NCBI RefSeq assembly: GCF_019793465.1 | Contig: NZ_JAILYJ010000001.1 | Location: 372,001-436,000 of the forward strand | Direction: 5' to 3' | DNA: 64,000 nucleotides | Origin: Rhizobium croatiense | GTDB taxonomy: Bacteria; Pseudomonadota; Alphaproteobacteria; Rhizobiales; Rhizobiaceae | In this document: positions 9,520 through 18,395 of the stretch, one piece after another | How positions within the stretch are numbered: the first letter of the stretch is position 1 | Layout of the letters: every line of letters begins with the position of its first letter | Program-made: the position numbers and the translations under genes | The notes under the pieces: generated by a model | What the model was told of the DNA's origin: nothing | What the model saw: the letters and a program-made list of their open reading frames with translations, nothing else | Databases searched by the model: none

Positions 9520-10854
9520 ATGACGGATACGAATAAGGTGCTCTGGTCCGAGGGGCTCTTCCTTCGGACGCAGCATTTTCAGCAGCAAGACCGGTATACC
9601 GAGGCCCTGATACGCGGCGCGCTGCAGGCGGGGAGGTTGCAGACCTTCGGCTTTAGATCCCTTACGCTGGATACCGCACAGCTTGAAGCAGGCCGCGTTG
9701 CCGTCTTGTCGGCGCGCGGCATTTTTCCGGACGGCACGCCCTTTTCCATTCCCGAGACGATGGATGCGCCGGTGCCATTGACCATCACCCGCGACATGGG
9801 TGCGGGGGCGGTGCAGCTTGCCCTGCCGCTGGAACCGCCAGGCGGCGCTTGTTTCGATGCCGCTCATAGCGAGCCGACCGGAGCGCGTTATAAGGGACAG
9901 ATCGAACGCGTCCGTGACGCCGTCAATGGGGGCGCCGACCCGGAAGAGATCGAGATCGCCCGCCCCCAAGCCCTGCTCCTGTCGCCGGTGCAGATGACCG
10001 GCGGCTATACCGCGATGCCGGTTGCGAAGGTCGACGGGCTGCTGGCCGACGGCAGCGTCGCGATGGGGGAAAACTTTCTGCCACCAGCCCTGACGACCGG
10101 CGGCGTGGCTTTCTACGGCCAGTTGATGCAGGAGGTGATAACCGGGCTCGACCGTATCGCCGATGCACATGGCAAGATGGTTCTCGGCGGCGCCGGCCGC
10201 AGCGTGGAAAATCTGCTGGTCCTCGATCTTGCCAACACGGCGCGTCCGCGGCTGGCCCATATGCTCCCCCAGGAGGTTTTTCACCCGGCGGAACTCTTTC
10301 TCGAACTGAGTGGGCTTGCGGGGCGAATGGCGACCTACGGCTCCGGCTCCCGAAGGCTGACCGAGCTTCCGACCTATGATCACATGGCGCCGGGACCTGC
10401 CTTCGCGGCGCTCGCAGACACTTTGCGTTCGCTGCTGCTCAGCCTGCGTTATGTCGAGCCGAAGTCGCGGGCACTTCCCGTACTCAAACACGCGACCAAT
10501 GTCTGGAAGGTTCGGGTCGACAATCCCGAATTGCTGACCGCCAGTCGCATTGTCGTGCGGGTCGGATGTGACATGTCCGAGGAGGCGCTGCGCAAAATCT
10601 TCGTCGATCAGGTGACGGTGGGTGCTGCCGACGAATTCGAGGCCCTGTGGAAGTCACGACTGCCGGGCATCCGTCTAAAGCCGCTTCATTCGCAGCCTCG
10701 CGAGATCCCCTATGACGGTGACCGTCTCTGCCTTGAACTCGATCAGCGCAGCGAGCATTGGGAATCCCTTCTGCGTTCGCCCGGCTTCGTAATCGGCGTG
10801 TCCGGTGTTTTGCCCAGCGAACCGCAGGTCGACTGCTATTCGGTTAACAGGTAG
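9520..10854 (+). CDS. tssK: TssK, T6SS baseplate-membrane connector
   Basis: TssK trimers link the baseplate to the membrane complex and have a receptor-binding-protein fold. The 444-residue protein starts with the family motif KVLWSEGLFLRTQHFQQQDR and contains QALLLSPVQMTG and PTYDHMAPGPAF, with a C-terminal domain ending in DCYSVNR. Length and order (tssJ-tssK-tssL) are standard. The tssL ATG follows its stop by 4 bp. Confidence 0.97.
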   Translation: MTDTNKVLWSEGLFLRTQHFQQQDRYTEALIRGALQAGRLQTFGFRSLTLDTAQLEAGRVAVLSARGIFPDGTPFSIPETMDAPVPLTITRDMGAGAVQLALPLEPPGGACFDAAHSEPTGARYKGQIERVRDAVNGGADPEEIEIARPQALLLSPVQMTGGYTAMPVAKVDGLLADGSVAMGENFLPPALTTGGVAFYGQLMQEVITGLDRIADAHGKMVLGGAGRSVENLLVLDLANTARPRLAHMLPQEVFHPAELFLELSGLAGRMATYGSGSRRLTELPTYDHMAPGPAFAALADTLRSLLLSLRYVEPKSRALPVLKHATNVWKVRVDNPELLTASRIVVRVGCDMSEEALRKIFVDQVTVGAADEFEALWKSRLPGIRLKPLHSQPREIPYDGDRLCLELDQRSEHWESLLRSPGFVIGVSGVLPSEPQVDCYSVNR

Positions 10855-10858
10855 CGCC

Positions 10859-12184
10859 ATGGCAAGTGAGGATCCATTCGGTCTTTCGGGCGATAAGGGT
10901 CGTACACGCATCCGCCCCCCGCCCCCGGCGAGCGCAAGACAGCTTCCTGCTGGCGGAATCCTGGCAAGAAGGGCGCGGTCTCATCCAAACAAACTGATCA
11001 GTGCCTTTGCAAAGTTGCTCGAATTTGCACCGGAACTCGAAAGTGCGTTGCCACCGAGCAATCCAGAAGTGCTGCGAACGAGACTGATGGAAGAGCTCGT
11101 TTCAGCGCGAGACGCTGCGGTAGCCTCCGGTTCGGCGCTTGCGCGGGCGGACTCGGCTGCCTGGGCCGTCGCCTCGCTTCTCGACGATCTGGCGCTGAAC
11201 ACGCCCTGGGGTGGAGCAAGCGCGTGGCCGCGCCAGCCCCTGGTCGTCATGCTCCGCGGCGATGTCGATGCCGGAGCGCAATATTTTGCCAGGCTGGAAG
11301 AATTGGAACGCCATCCCGGTCGTGATCAGGAATTGCTGGAGCTTTATTATTTCTGTCTGGCGCTTGGTTTTCGCGGCAAGTACCGTGTGCCTGGCCGTGC
11401 GGGCGACCGCTCCATCAGCGCCGTTCGCGCCGCCGCGGCTCGTTTCCTGCGTGACGCCGATGCTGAAGCTGCACCACTCTCGCCCAGATGGGAGGGCGTT
11501 GCGGCGGCTGACGAGCCATCCCGTTTTGCCGTGCCGATCTGGGTCCTTGCCGTCGTTGCGGCAGCACTGTCGACGGCAATTTACATGTTGTTGTCGATGC
11601 GGCTCGATACCAAGGCTGAGGAGCTCGCAACGCTGGTGCGGGCACTGCCGCCGCCCGAGCGGGCGGAAATATATCGCCCCGAGAAGAGGACACCACCGCC
11701 GAACGCACCACCGGTAGAGCCCATTATTTTCCAATTGCTGCCGGAATTTCGCGCCGCAGCGCCCGCTTCCCTGCTGCCGGCACTGAAAGGAAATGAAAAC
11801 GCCTCGTCGGTTACGCTTCTTTTGCAGTCAAGTACACCGGAGCTTTTCCAGTCTGCCAGACCCGAATTGACGAAGAGCTTTGAACCGCTTGTTGCTTCCA
11901 TCGCAGCGGTTCTCAAGCAGAATGCGGAGCTGATCGGCGGCATTACCATTACCGGGCACACTGACAATGTCCCGCTGCAAGCGAGCAATCCGCTGTCCAA
12001 TAACCAGCGCCTCTCCGAGGCCCGCGCTGCAACGATCGCCTCATTGCTGGCCGCCTCCGGCGTGCCGACAGGGCAGGTGAAATCGCAAGGACGCGCGGCG
12101 ACACAGCCGCTTGCCGCAAACGACAGCCGCGAGGGTCGGGCCGCCAACCGCCGCATCGAAATCCTTATTCAAAAGAGGCTCTGA
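10859..12184 (+). CDS. tssL: TssL with C-terminal OmpA domain, T6SS inner-membrane protein
   Basis: TssL (DotU/IcmH-like) forms the inner-membrane base with TssM. The ATG at 10859 gives 441 residues. The cytoplasmic DotU domain (about 40-200) carries WAVASLLDDLALNTPWG and the FCLALGFRGKYR motif. A single transmembrane helix (about 222-245, IWVLAVVAAALSTAIYMLL) follows, then a Pro-rich linker and an OmpA-type peptidoglycan-binding domain (about 340-441) with GHTDNVP, NQRLSEARA and NRRIEI. The OmpA fusion is the specialised TssL form that binds peptidoglycan itself. tssM starts 1 bp downstream. Confidence 0.95.
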   Translation: MASEDPFGLSGDKGRTRIRPPPPASARQLPAGGILARRARSHPNKLISAFAKLLEFAPELESALPPSNPEVLRTRLMEELVSARDAAVASGSALARADSAAWAVASLLDDLALNTPWGGASAWPRQPLVVMLRGDVDAGAQYFARLEELERHPGRDQELLELYYFCLALGFRGKYRVPGRAGDRSISAVRAAAARFLRDADAEAAPLSPRWEGVAAADEPSRFAVPIWVLAVVAAALSTAIYMLLSMRLDTKAEELATLVRALPPPERAEIYRPEKRTPPPNAPPVEPIIFQLLPEFRAAAPASLLPALKGNENASSVTLLLQSSTPELFQSARPELTKSFEPLVASIAAVLKQNAELIGGITITGHTDNVPLQASNPLSNNQRLSEARAATIASLLAASGVPTGQVKSQGRAATQPLAANDSREGRAANRRIEILIQKRL

Positions 12185-12185
12185 G

Positions 12186-15100
12186 ATGGCGATCTTCCGG
12201 TTCCTCTGGGCTGTTCTCACCTCTCGCTGGCTCTGGACCTTCATCGGGCTCATTTTGCTGTCCCTCATCGTCTGGATATTCGGTCCTATCGTCAGCGTCG
12301 GAGACAGTGCGCCGTTTGCTTCCGAGATCGTGCGACTGGTCATCATCGGCCTTTTGTTCCTCGTGTTCATCATCTGGTGGGCTGCGGCGCGGCGGCGTGC
12401 GGTGCGCGCCAACCGTCTCTTCGTTTCCGAGATTGCCCCGCAGCCCGAGGCTCCGCCAAGTCCAGCTGAAGAGGGCGTTGCCGCCGTCGGAGTGAAATTC
12501 CGGGAGGTCATGGCGGGTCTCAAACGCCAGAAGGTCGGCGGCCGAAAGTTTCTCCGCGAGATGCCTTGGTATGTCATTATCGGCCCGCCTGCGACCGGCA
12601 AGACGACAGCCCTCCGGCAATCCGGATTGAGTTTTCCAATCGATCTCATCGACGACCTTCACGGCGTCGGCGGCACGCGCAACTGCGATTGGTTCTTCAC
12701 CGAGGAGGCGGTGCTGATCGATACCGCCGGTCGCTACGTGCAGCAGGAGAGCCAGCCGGAGGTCGATGCAGCGGAATGGCTGGGCTTCCTCGATCTCTTG
12801 AAAAAGCACAGGGGCCGTCGTGCGTTAAATGGCGTCATCGTGGCGCTCGGCATAGACACGCTCTCGGAAGACGATGCGGCGATCCGGATGCATGGAAGGC
12901 AGATCCGCAAACGCTTGACCGAGCTTCAGGAACGCATCGGGATCCGCTTGCCAGTCTATCTCATGCTGACGAAAGCGGACCTGATTAAGGGCTTCGAAAG
13001 CTTCTTCGGGGCGCTCTCGACGGCCGATCGTGAACAAGTGTGGGGAGTGACCTTCCCGCCACGCGCCCGCATCGAGGGCATCGAAGTCACCGAGGAATTT
13101 TCGGCCTTGGCCGGCGTGCTCGAACGGCGTCTCATTCCGCGTCTCGAAGGCGAGGAGAACCTGACGGCCCGGGCGGAAATATTTCGTTTCCCAGCCCAGG
13201 TCGAAAGCCTTTCAGAACCGGTTCGTGTGCTGATTGAGACCGTCTTCGGCGAAAGCAAATATGCGGAAAGCGCCTGGTTGCGGGGTATCTATCTGACCTC
13301 CGCCACCCAGGAAGGTACGGCAATCGACCGGCTGACGGCAGCATTGGCCTCATCCTTCGGCCTGCCCGCCCAACCCGTTGCACCAATGTTGCGGGCCGAA
13401 AAGCGCAGCTTCTTCCTCAAAGACCTGCTGACGAAGGTCATTTTCAAGGAGGCGGGCCTCGGCACCTTCGATCCGGCTGCAGAGGATCGGCGCATCTGGA
13501 TCTGGCGCGGCGCCGCCGTGGCAGCAACAGCATTCGTGGTCATCGCCGGTCTGTTGTTCACGATATCCTATCGGAAGAACGACGCCGCCCTGGCGGCACA
13601 GGCCGAACAGCTCGAGGCCCTGCAGCTTCCCCTGACGCCGGTTGCGGCGCGCCAAGCGCCGGTGGATCCACTCGACCTTGATTTGGCGCTCGAAGCCGCC
13701 ACGGAAGTGGCGAATGCACGGACCTACCAGCCAGGCGGAATAGCCGCCTTAATAGGTCCTTCCGCTGAACCCGAAATTCTCCAGGCGCAGTCAGACGCCT
13801 ACAACCGCAGCCTGCGCAATATATTGGAGCCACGCATGGTCGCGCTGCTCGAGGCGACGATGTGGCGGCAGATCCGCGATCCCGAGTTCCAGTTGGGGGC
13901 GCTGAAAACCTATCGCATGATGACCGGCCTGTCGCCGATGGACACGGACTTCGCCAAGCAATGGTGGACGGAGAAATTGCCTGAATCGGCGCCCGTGCCA
14001 CCTTTCAAGACCGAGATGGCAGCAGATCATCAGCTTGCAGCGATCGACAATATGGCAACGGAACAGGCCTTCGTCGCTCCTGACGAAGCGCTGGTAGGCG
14101 AAGCGCTCCGCACGATCTGTTCGATCCCGCTGCCGGTGCGCGCCTATAGCGCGCTGCTCTCCGATCCGGAGGTCACGGCGTTGAAGGAATGGATCCCGGC
14201 AGATCATGTCGGCCCGAACGGCCTGAAGGTTCTGGCGCGGCGCTCCGACAAGACGCTGAGGGTCGGCATCAGCGGTGCCTTCACCTATGACGGATTCCAT
14301 AACGTGATCCTAATCCGGCTCGAAGACGTCGCAACGCAGGCTGCGCTAGACCGCTCGGTTTTTGCCGGCGGATGTTCCGAGAGCGCCAGCCCGTCGGTCG
14401 CCGTCCTCTCGCAAGATATCCTCAAGCTCTACTATGACGACTATATCGCCAAGTGGGACAGCTTCATGCGTGACGTCAGGCTTGCACCACTGGCCGACCT
14501 GCAGACGGCCAGCGAAAACCTCAAAGATCTCTCCAGCGCCGATTCCTCAATGAAGCGTCTGCTGACCGCCATCGTGCGCGAGACGGAACTGACCCGTGCC
14601 GATGACGGAGGCGGCGGCCAGGCTCCTCCGCCAGGAGCATCCAAGCTTTTGTCCAAGCTTGGCAAGATCGGCAAACTCGCCGCCAAGGGCGTGAAGATAA
14701 TGCCGAAAGCCGGCTCCAAGTCGGATGTCGATCTTTCGGGCGCGCTGGTCGCCGAGCATTTCAAACCCATCAAGGCCGCCATTGTCGAGGTCGATGGCCA
14801 GCCTCCCGCACTCAATGATGCAGTCGCAGCCTTGACCGCGCTGTCGAACATGCTTCAGACCGTGTCGGCAAGCCCGGATGCGCAGGACGCAATGAAAAGA
14901 CAGGGCGGACTGGCGGAACTGACCGGTGCAGTGGCAAAACAAGCCGTGACCCTTCCCGATCCGCTGGACGACTGGCTGGCCGGATTGGCCGGGAATACGA
15001 GCGCGCTGGCAACAGGGGCGGTCACTTCAGAGCTCAATGCCATCTGGCGTGCCGACGTGCTTCCCTTCTGCCAGGCAGCGCTTACCAACCGCTATCCGTT

Positions 15101-15716
15101 CGTTCCCGACAGCGCAATCGATGTCAATGTCGTCGATTTTCAGCGCGTCTTCGGTCCCGGCGGGCTGATCGACAGTTTTATCAATAATAATCTGGTCAAC
15201 TACATCGACACGACCAGCCACCCCTGGAAATGGCGCTCCGACATCAAGCTCGATCCCCGGCCTCTGGCGGCGCTGGAGCAGGCGCGGCTGATCCGCGACA
15301 GCCTCTTCCCGGGAGGCGCTGGGCCAATCCTGACCTTCACGCTCGAGCCGAAAGATCTTTCGCCGACAGTCAGCCGCGTGACCTTGAATGTCGACGGTCA
15401 GAGTCTCTCCTACTTCAACAACCCGACGCGCCCGCAGCCCATGACCTGGCCCGGCAAGGATGGAACCGGCGTGATCACCCTCGCCTTCCAGCCCCTCGAC
15501 GGTTCGCCGGAAGTGATGGTCAGCGAGACTGGAAGCTGGGCGTTTCTGCGGATGCTGCGCGCCGGTCGGCTGAGCGGGACCAATCTTGCCGAGCTCTTCA
15601 AGCTGCGTCTTGCTGCGCAAGGGTACTACGCCGATTTCGAGCTTCGCGCGGCAAGTGTCGCCAATCCCTTCGATTTGAAGATGTTTGCGAGGTTCTCGTG
15701 CCCGACGCAGCTTTGA
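12186..15716 (+). CDS. tssM: TssM, T6SS inner-membrane channel protein (IcmF)
   Basis: TssM spans the inner membrane and periplasm and meets TssJ. From the ATG at 12186 it has 1176 residues. Two N-terminal helices (about 16-36 and 48-66) precede a cytoplasmic domain with an intact Walker A motif, GPPATGKTT, at about 133-141. The GTRNCDWFFTEEAVLIDTAG block matches the IcmF NTPase region. A third helix near residue 450 leads to the large periplasmic part, with IcmF-C features such as FQPLDG near the end. The extreme 3' end overlaps the tagF start by 19 bp. Confidence 0.97.
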   Translation: MAIFRFLWAVLTSRWLWTFIGLILLSLIVWIFGPIVSVGDSAPFASEIVRLVIIGLLFLVFIIWWAAARRRAVRANRLFVSEIAPQPEAPPSPAEEGVAAVGVKFREVMAGLKRQKVGGRKFLREMPWYVIIGPPATGKTTALRQSGLSFPIDLIDDLHGVGGTRNCDWFFTEEAVLIDTAGRYVQQESQPEVDAAEWLGFLDLLKKHRGRRALNGVIVALGIDTLSEDDAAIRMHGRQIRKRLTELQERIGIRLPVYLMLTKADLIKGFESFFGALSTADREQVWGVTFPPRARIEGIEVTEEFSALAGVLERRLIPRLEGEENLTARAEIFRFPAQVESLSEPVRVLIETVFGESKYAESAWLRGIYLTSATQEGTAIDRLTAALASSFGLPAQPVAPMLRAEKRSFFLKDLLTKVIFKEAGLGTFDPAAEDRRIWIWRGAAVAATAFVVIAGLLFTISYRKNDAALAAQAEQLEALQLPLTPVAARQAPVDPLDLDLALEAATEVANARTYQPGGIAALIGPSAEPEILQAQSDAYNRSLRNILEPRMVALLEATMWRQIRDPEFQLGALKTYRMMTGLSPMDTDFAKQWWTEKLPESAPVPPFKTEMAADHQLAAIDNMATEQAFVAPDEALVGEALRTICSIPLPVRAYSALLSDPEVTALKEWIPADHVGPNGLKVLARRSDKTLRVGISGAFTYDGFHNVILIRLEDVATQAALDRSVFAGGCSESASPSVAVLSQDILKLYYDDYIAKWDSFMRDVRLAPLADLQTASENLKDLSSADSSMKRLLTAIVRETELTRADDGGGGQAPPPGASKLLSKLGKIGKLAAKGVKIMPKAGSKSDVDLSGALVAEHFKPIKAAIVEVDGQPPALNDAVAALTALSNMLQTVSASPDAQDAMKRQGGLAELTGAVAKQAVTLPDPLDDWLAGLAGNTSALATGAVTSELNAIWRADVLPFCQAALTNRYPFVPDSAIDVNVVDFQRVFGPGGLIDSFINNNLVNYIDTTSHPWKWRSDIKLDPRPLAALEQARLIRDSLFPGGAGPILTFTLEPKDLSPTVSRVTLNVDGQSLSYFNNPTRPQPMTWPGKDGTGVITLAFQPLDGSPEVMVSETGSWAFLRMLRAGRLSGTNLAELFKLRLAAQGYYADFELRAASVANPFDLKMFARFSCPTQL

Positions 15717-16246
15717 TCCTGCCCGGATTTTTCGGAAAGCTGCCGGCGATGGGCGATTTCGTCACACGCCGCCTGCCGTCCTCCTTCGTCGGGCGGTGGG
15801 ACCGGTGGATCAGCCGGCATCTGGTTCACCGATTTTCGCAAGGGCCGATGGAGAACGCTCCGGTGCTGCGGTTTCTGTTGGGCGGGGAGACATTCGGCGC
15901 GATGACCGGCGTGATCCTGGCAAGCGCTGATCGTGCGGGCCGCCGGTTTCCGCTGACCATCGCAGCACCGCCCCCACTTGCCGCCATCGAGATTGCAAGC
16001 GTGGCCGCAGAATGGTTCGATCAGTTGGAAGCGACAGGGACGTCAGCAAGAGACCACAGGATGGACGGCGACGCGTTGGCCAGCGCCCTTGCGGCACTGC
16101 CTTATCCGGCGGCCAAGGCGTGCGACGGCCCGGTTCGGGGCATGGTCTTCTGGACATGGGGAGGTGAGATAACTGCGATCGACGCTGCCATGCCCGAGGC
16201 CGCGCTTGGGCAGTTGTTCCCCGAAGATGAGAGCCATGTCCCATGA
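15698..16246 (+). CDS. tagF: TagF, T6SS post-translational regulator (DUF2094)
   Basis: TagF represses T6SS assembly post-translationally in Pseudomonas and Agrobacterium, in the latter as a TagF-PppA fusion. The start is a GTG at 15698 inside the tssM tail, giving 182 residues. Diagnostic motifs are LPGFFGKLPAMGDFVTRRLP, then RWDRWI and WTWGGE. No PppA phosphatase domain is fused here, unlike in A. tumefaciens. The stop overlaps the next ATG by 4 bp, tying the structural operon to the effector module. Confidence 0.92.
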   Translation: MPDAALILPGFFGKLPAMGDFVTRRLPSSFVGRWDRWISRHLVHRFSQGPMENAPVLRFLLGGETFGAMTGVILASADRAGRRFPLTIAAPPPLAAIEIASVAAEWFDQLEATGTSARDHRMDGDALASALAALPYPAAKACDGPVRGMVFWTWGGEITAIDAAMPEAALGQLFPEDESHVP

Positions 16247-17355
16247 GGATCTGGAACCAGACCGGTTACCCGACCGAATTCACGATGGGCATGGACAAAC
16301 AGGGCCTGGAATACATCGTCGTCGTCGTCAAGGGAACCTTCGACTTTCCCGATGTCGCGGGGGGCGTCGCGCAGAAATCGCCCGTGCAAGTCCCGCTGGT
16401 CATGGCCGACACCTACACTGGCGAACCGGGTTATTCGGCAACTCTTTGGGAATCCGACTTCGCGTTCCGCAAAACCTTCTGCGACGTCATCGCCAATGGA
16501 TGCGCCTACGCTCCACAGGGCCGTCCAGCAGACCGCGTCACGGTCGGCATCAAGATTGGAAACTGGTCAAAGGTTTTCGAAGTCCTCGGTCAACGGGAAT
16601 GGCGTGCTCGAGGCCCGACCTTCGTCGCGACGGCTGCTGAACTCTTCCTGCGTCAGCCCTTCTCATACGATACGGCTTGGGGTGGTGTGGACCGGCTCGA
16701 TCCTGATGAACAAACGCCTGCAAGTTACAAGCAAAACCCCTACGGCACCGGTTGGGCGCGCACGAGCAATCAGCGCCTTATTCCCGGCCTAAGGCTGCCG
16801 AATACGCAAGCAGTAAACGAAGAGATCCGCTCGCCGTTCGGCGACTATCGGCCGATGAGTTTCGGCCCTTATGGTCGGGGTTGCCCGGGCAGGATCGAGT
16901 TCGCGGGGACCTATGACCAGAACTGGATCGACAACATCTTCCCATTCCTGCCTCCCGATTTCGATGAGCGCTATTTCCAGATGGCGCCACCCGATCAGCA
17001 GATATCTTACCCCGAAGGTGGTGAGCAGGTGATACTCATCAACCTCACTCCCGAGGGAAAGACCTGGTTTTTGCTACCCGATACGGCACTGCCAATGACG
17101 ATTTTTCGCGATAACGAGATAGTCCTCGACAAGATCATCCGACCCGACACGCTGCTGTTCGACATCGAGAGCAGGCGCTTATCAATGGTCTGGCGAACGG
17201 AGGTGCGGATACGGAAAGTCATCACCGAGTTCGAGGAGGCCTGGGTCGGTCCTCCGACTGCGACGATGAGAAGGGCTCGGGAAGAAGGCAAGCAATATAT
17301 CCGGGACGTGGCAACGCAGAAGGAAATGGTCGCTGATGATGAGGTGAGCGCATGA
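16243..17355 (+). CDS. DUF2169 family T6SS effector adaptor
   Basis: DUF2169 proteins are adaptor/chaperones that load effectors with PAAR-like domains onto VgrG; the one beside the Tde2 effector in Agrobacterium is the best known. The 370-residue protein shows the family opening WNQTGYPTEFTMGMDKQG, then IVVVVKGTF, a middle FGPYGRGCPGRIEFAGTYD and the FNYQ-like segment FQMAPPDQQ. It is the first gene of a four-gene module whose members overlap by 1-4 bp, ending with the putative effector and immunity genes. That order supports an adaptor role for the DUF4150 protein at 18395. Confidence 0.88.
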   Translation: MRIWNQTGYPTEFTMGMDKQGLEYIVVVVKGTFDFPDVAGGVAQKSPVQVPLVMADTYTGEPGYSATLWESDFAFRKTFCDVIANGCAYAPQGRPADRVTVGIKIGNWSKVFEVLGQREWRARGPTFVATAAELFLRQPFSYDTAWGGVDRLDPDEQTPASYKQNPYGTGWARTSNQRLIPGLRLPNTQAVNEEIRSPFGDYRPMSFGPYGRGCPGRIEFAGTYDQNWIDNIFPFLPPDFDERYFQMAPPDQQISYPEGGEQVILINLTPEGKTWFLLPDTALPMTIFRDNEIVLDKIIRPDTLLFDIESRRLSMVWRTEVRIRKVITEFEEAWVGPPTATMRRAREEGKQYIRDVATQKEMVADDEVSA

Positions 17356-18395
17356 CGACCCGTGCGCTTGACGTCCTCTCCTGCGGGATGGTGACCGCCG
17401 TTGGTCTCGATGCGCCTTCGGCCTGTGCTGCCATACGTTCGCGCATTGATGGATTTCAGGAAACCCGATTTCAGTCAGGCCCGGATGAGCCGATCATCGG
17501 CGCTCCGATCCCTTTGATGCCCGAAGTTGTGGGCGAGCAGCGTATGGCATACATGGTGACTGCCGCGATCCGAGAAAGTCTGGATGCCTTGTCCACCCCG
17601 CGTGCAATGGCCACCCAACTGGTACTCTGCGTTCCCGAGGAGGGCCGTCCGGGTTCTCCGATAGAAGACAGCGTACGGCTCGTACGCCGAATTGGCGATC
17701 TCCTTGGAAATTCTGCCACCGGCCCCACGCGCGTGATCAGCGAAGGAAGGCCGGCAGGACATGCCGCCTTGCGAACGGCAGCGCGATTGTTGGCCGATCC
17801 TGACACGGACCACGTCGTCATCGCCGGTGTGGATAGTTATCTCACGGCTGGAACGGTCACACACTATCTGGCCGAGAACCGGTTACTGACACCAGACAAT
17901 GCCAACGGTTTCATTCCGGGCGAAGCCGCCGGCGCGATCCTCTGCGGCCGGGCGGGACAGGGCAGTTTCCGACTCGCCGGGCTAGGGCTCAGTCGAGAAC
18001 GGGCTTTCATCTACAATGGGCTCGATGAGGACGGGCTGCATCTACCATTGCGTGGCGATGGGATGACGGCGGCTTACAGGGAGGCCTTGGCGGAATGCGG
18101 GATCGAAATGGCGGATCTTGGCTACAGGATCGCAGATCTCATCGGTGAGCAATATTGGTTCAGACAATCGGCCCTTGCGTCGATCCGGCTGGTGCGCGGG
18201 GCCCACGATTTTCAGGATATCCGGTCTCCCGCCGAATCGCTCGGCAATATGGGAGCCGCCGTCGTGCCCATCATGGTCGGAATGGCGATGACCGCCGCCG
18301 CCAAGGGTTATTCGGGCGGCAATCCCGTTCTGATCGAGGCATCCAGCGACAATGGTGCTTGCGGTGCTGCGATCTTCTTATCCCGGGTGCCGTGA
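17352..18395 (+). CDS. Thiolase-fold (ketoacyl-synthase-like) protein of the T6SS effector module
   Basis: The 347-residue product has the beta-ketoacyl synthase fold signature, with FIPGEAAGAILC in the middle and a C-terminal ESLGNMGAA and SSDNGACGAA resembling the KAS NFGFGG region. At the nucleophile position, where KAS enzymes carry a Cys-Ala-Ser-Gly loop, the sequence reads GRPAGHAAL. The catalytic Cys is therefore absent and ordinary condensation chemistry is unlikely. Such thiolase-like proteins recur between DUF2169 and DUF4150 genes; a structural or chaperone role is inferred. It overlaps both neighbours. Confidence 0.75.
   Translation: MTTRALDVLSCGMVTAVGLDAPSACAAIRSRIDGFQETRFQSGPDEPIIGAPIPLMPEVVGEQRMAYMVTAAIRESLDALSTPRAMATQLVLCVPEEGRPGSPIEDSVRLVRRIGDLLGNSATGPTRVISEGRPAGHAALRTAARLLADPDTDHVVIAGVDSYLTAGTVTHYLAENRLLTPDNANGFIPGEAAGAILCGRAGQGSFRLAGLGLSRERAFIYNGLDEDGLHLPLRGDGMTAAYREALAECGIEMADLGYRIADLIGEQYWFRQSALASIRLVRGAHDFQDIRSPAESLGNMGAAVVPIMVGMAMTAAAKGYSGGNPVLIEASSDNGACGAAIFLSRVP

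Noticed and set aside
8758..10491. A 577-codon minus-strand frame opposite the end of tagH, tssJ and tssK.
   Set aside because: It covers three well-supported genes on the other strand and shows no family motifs.
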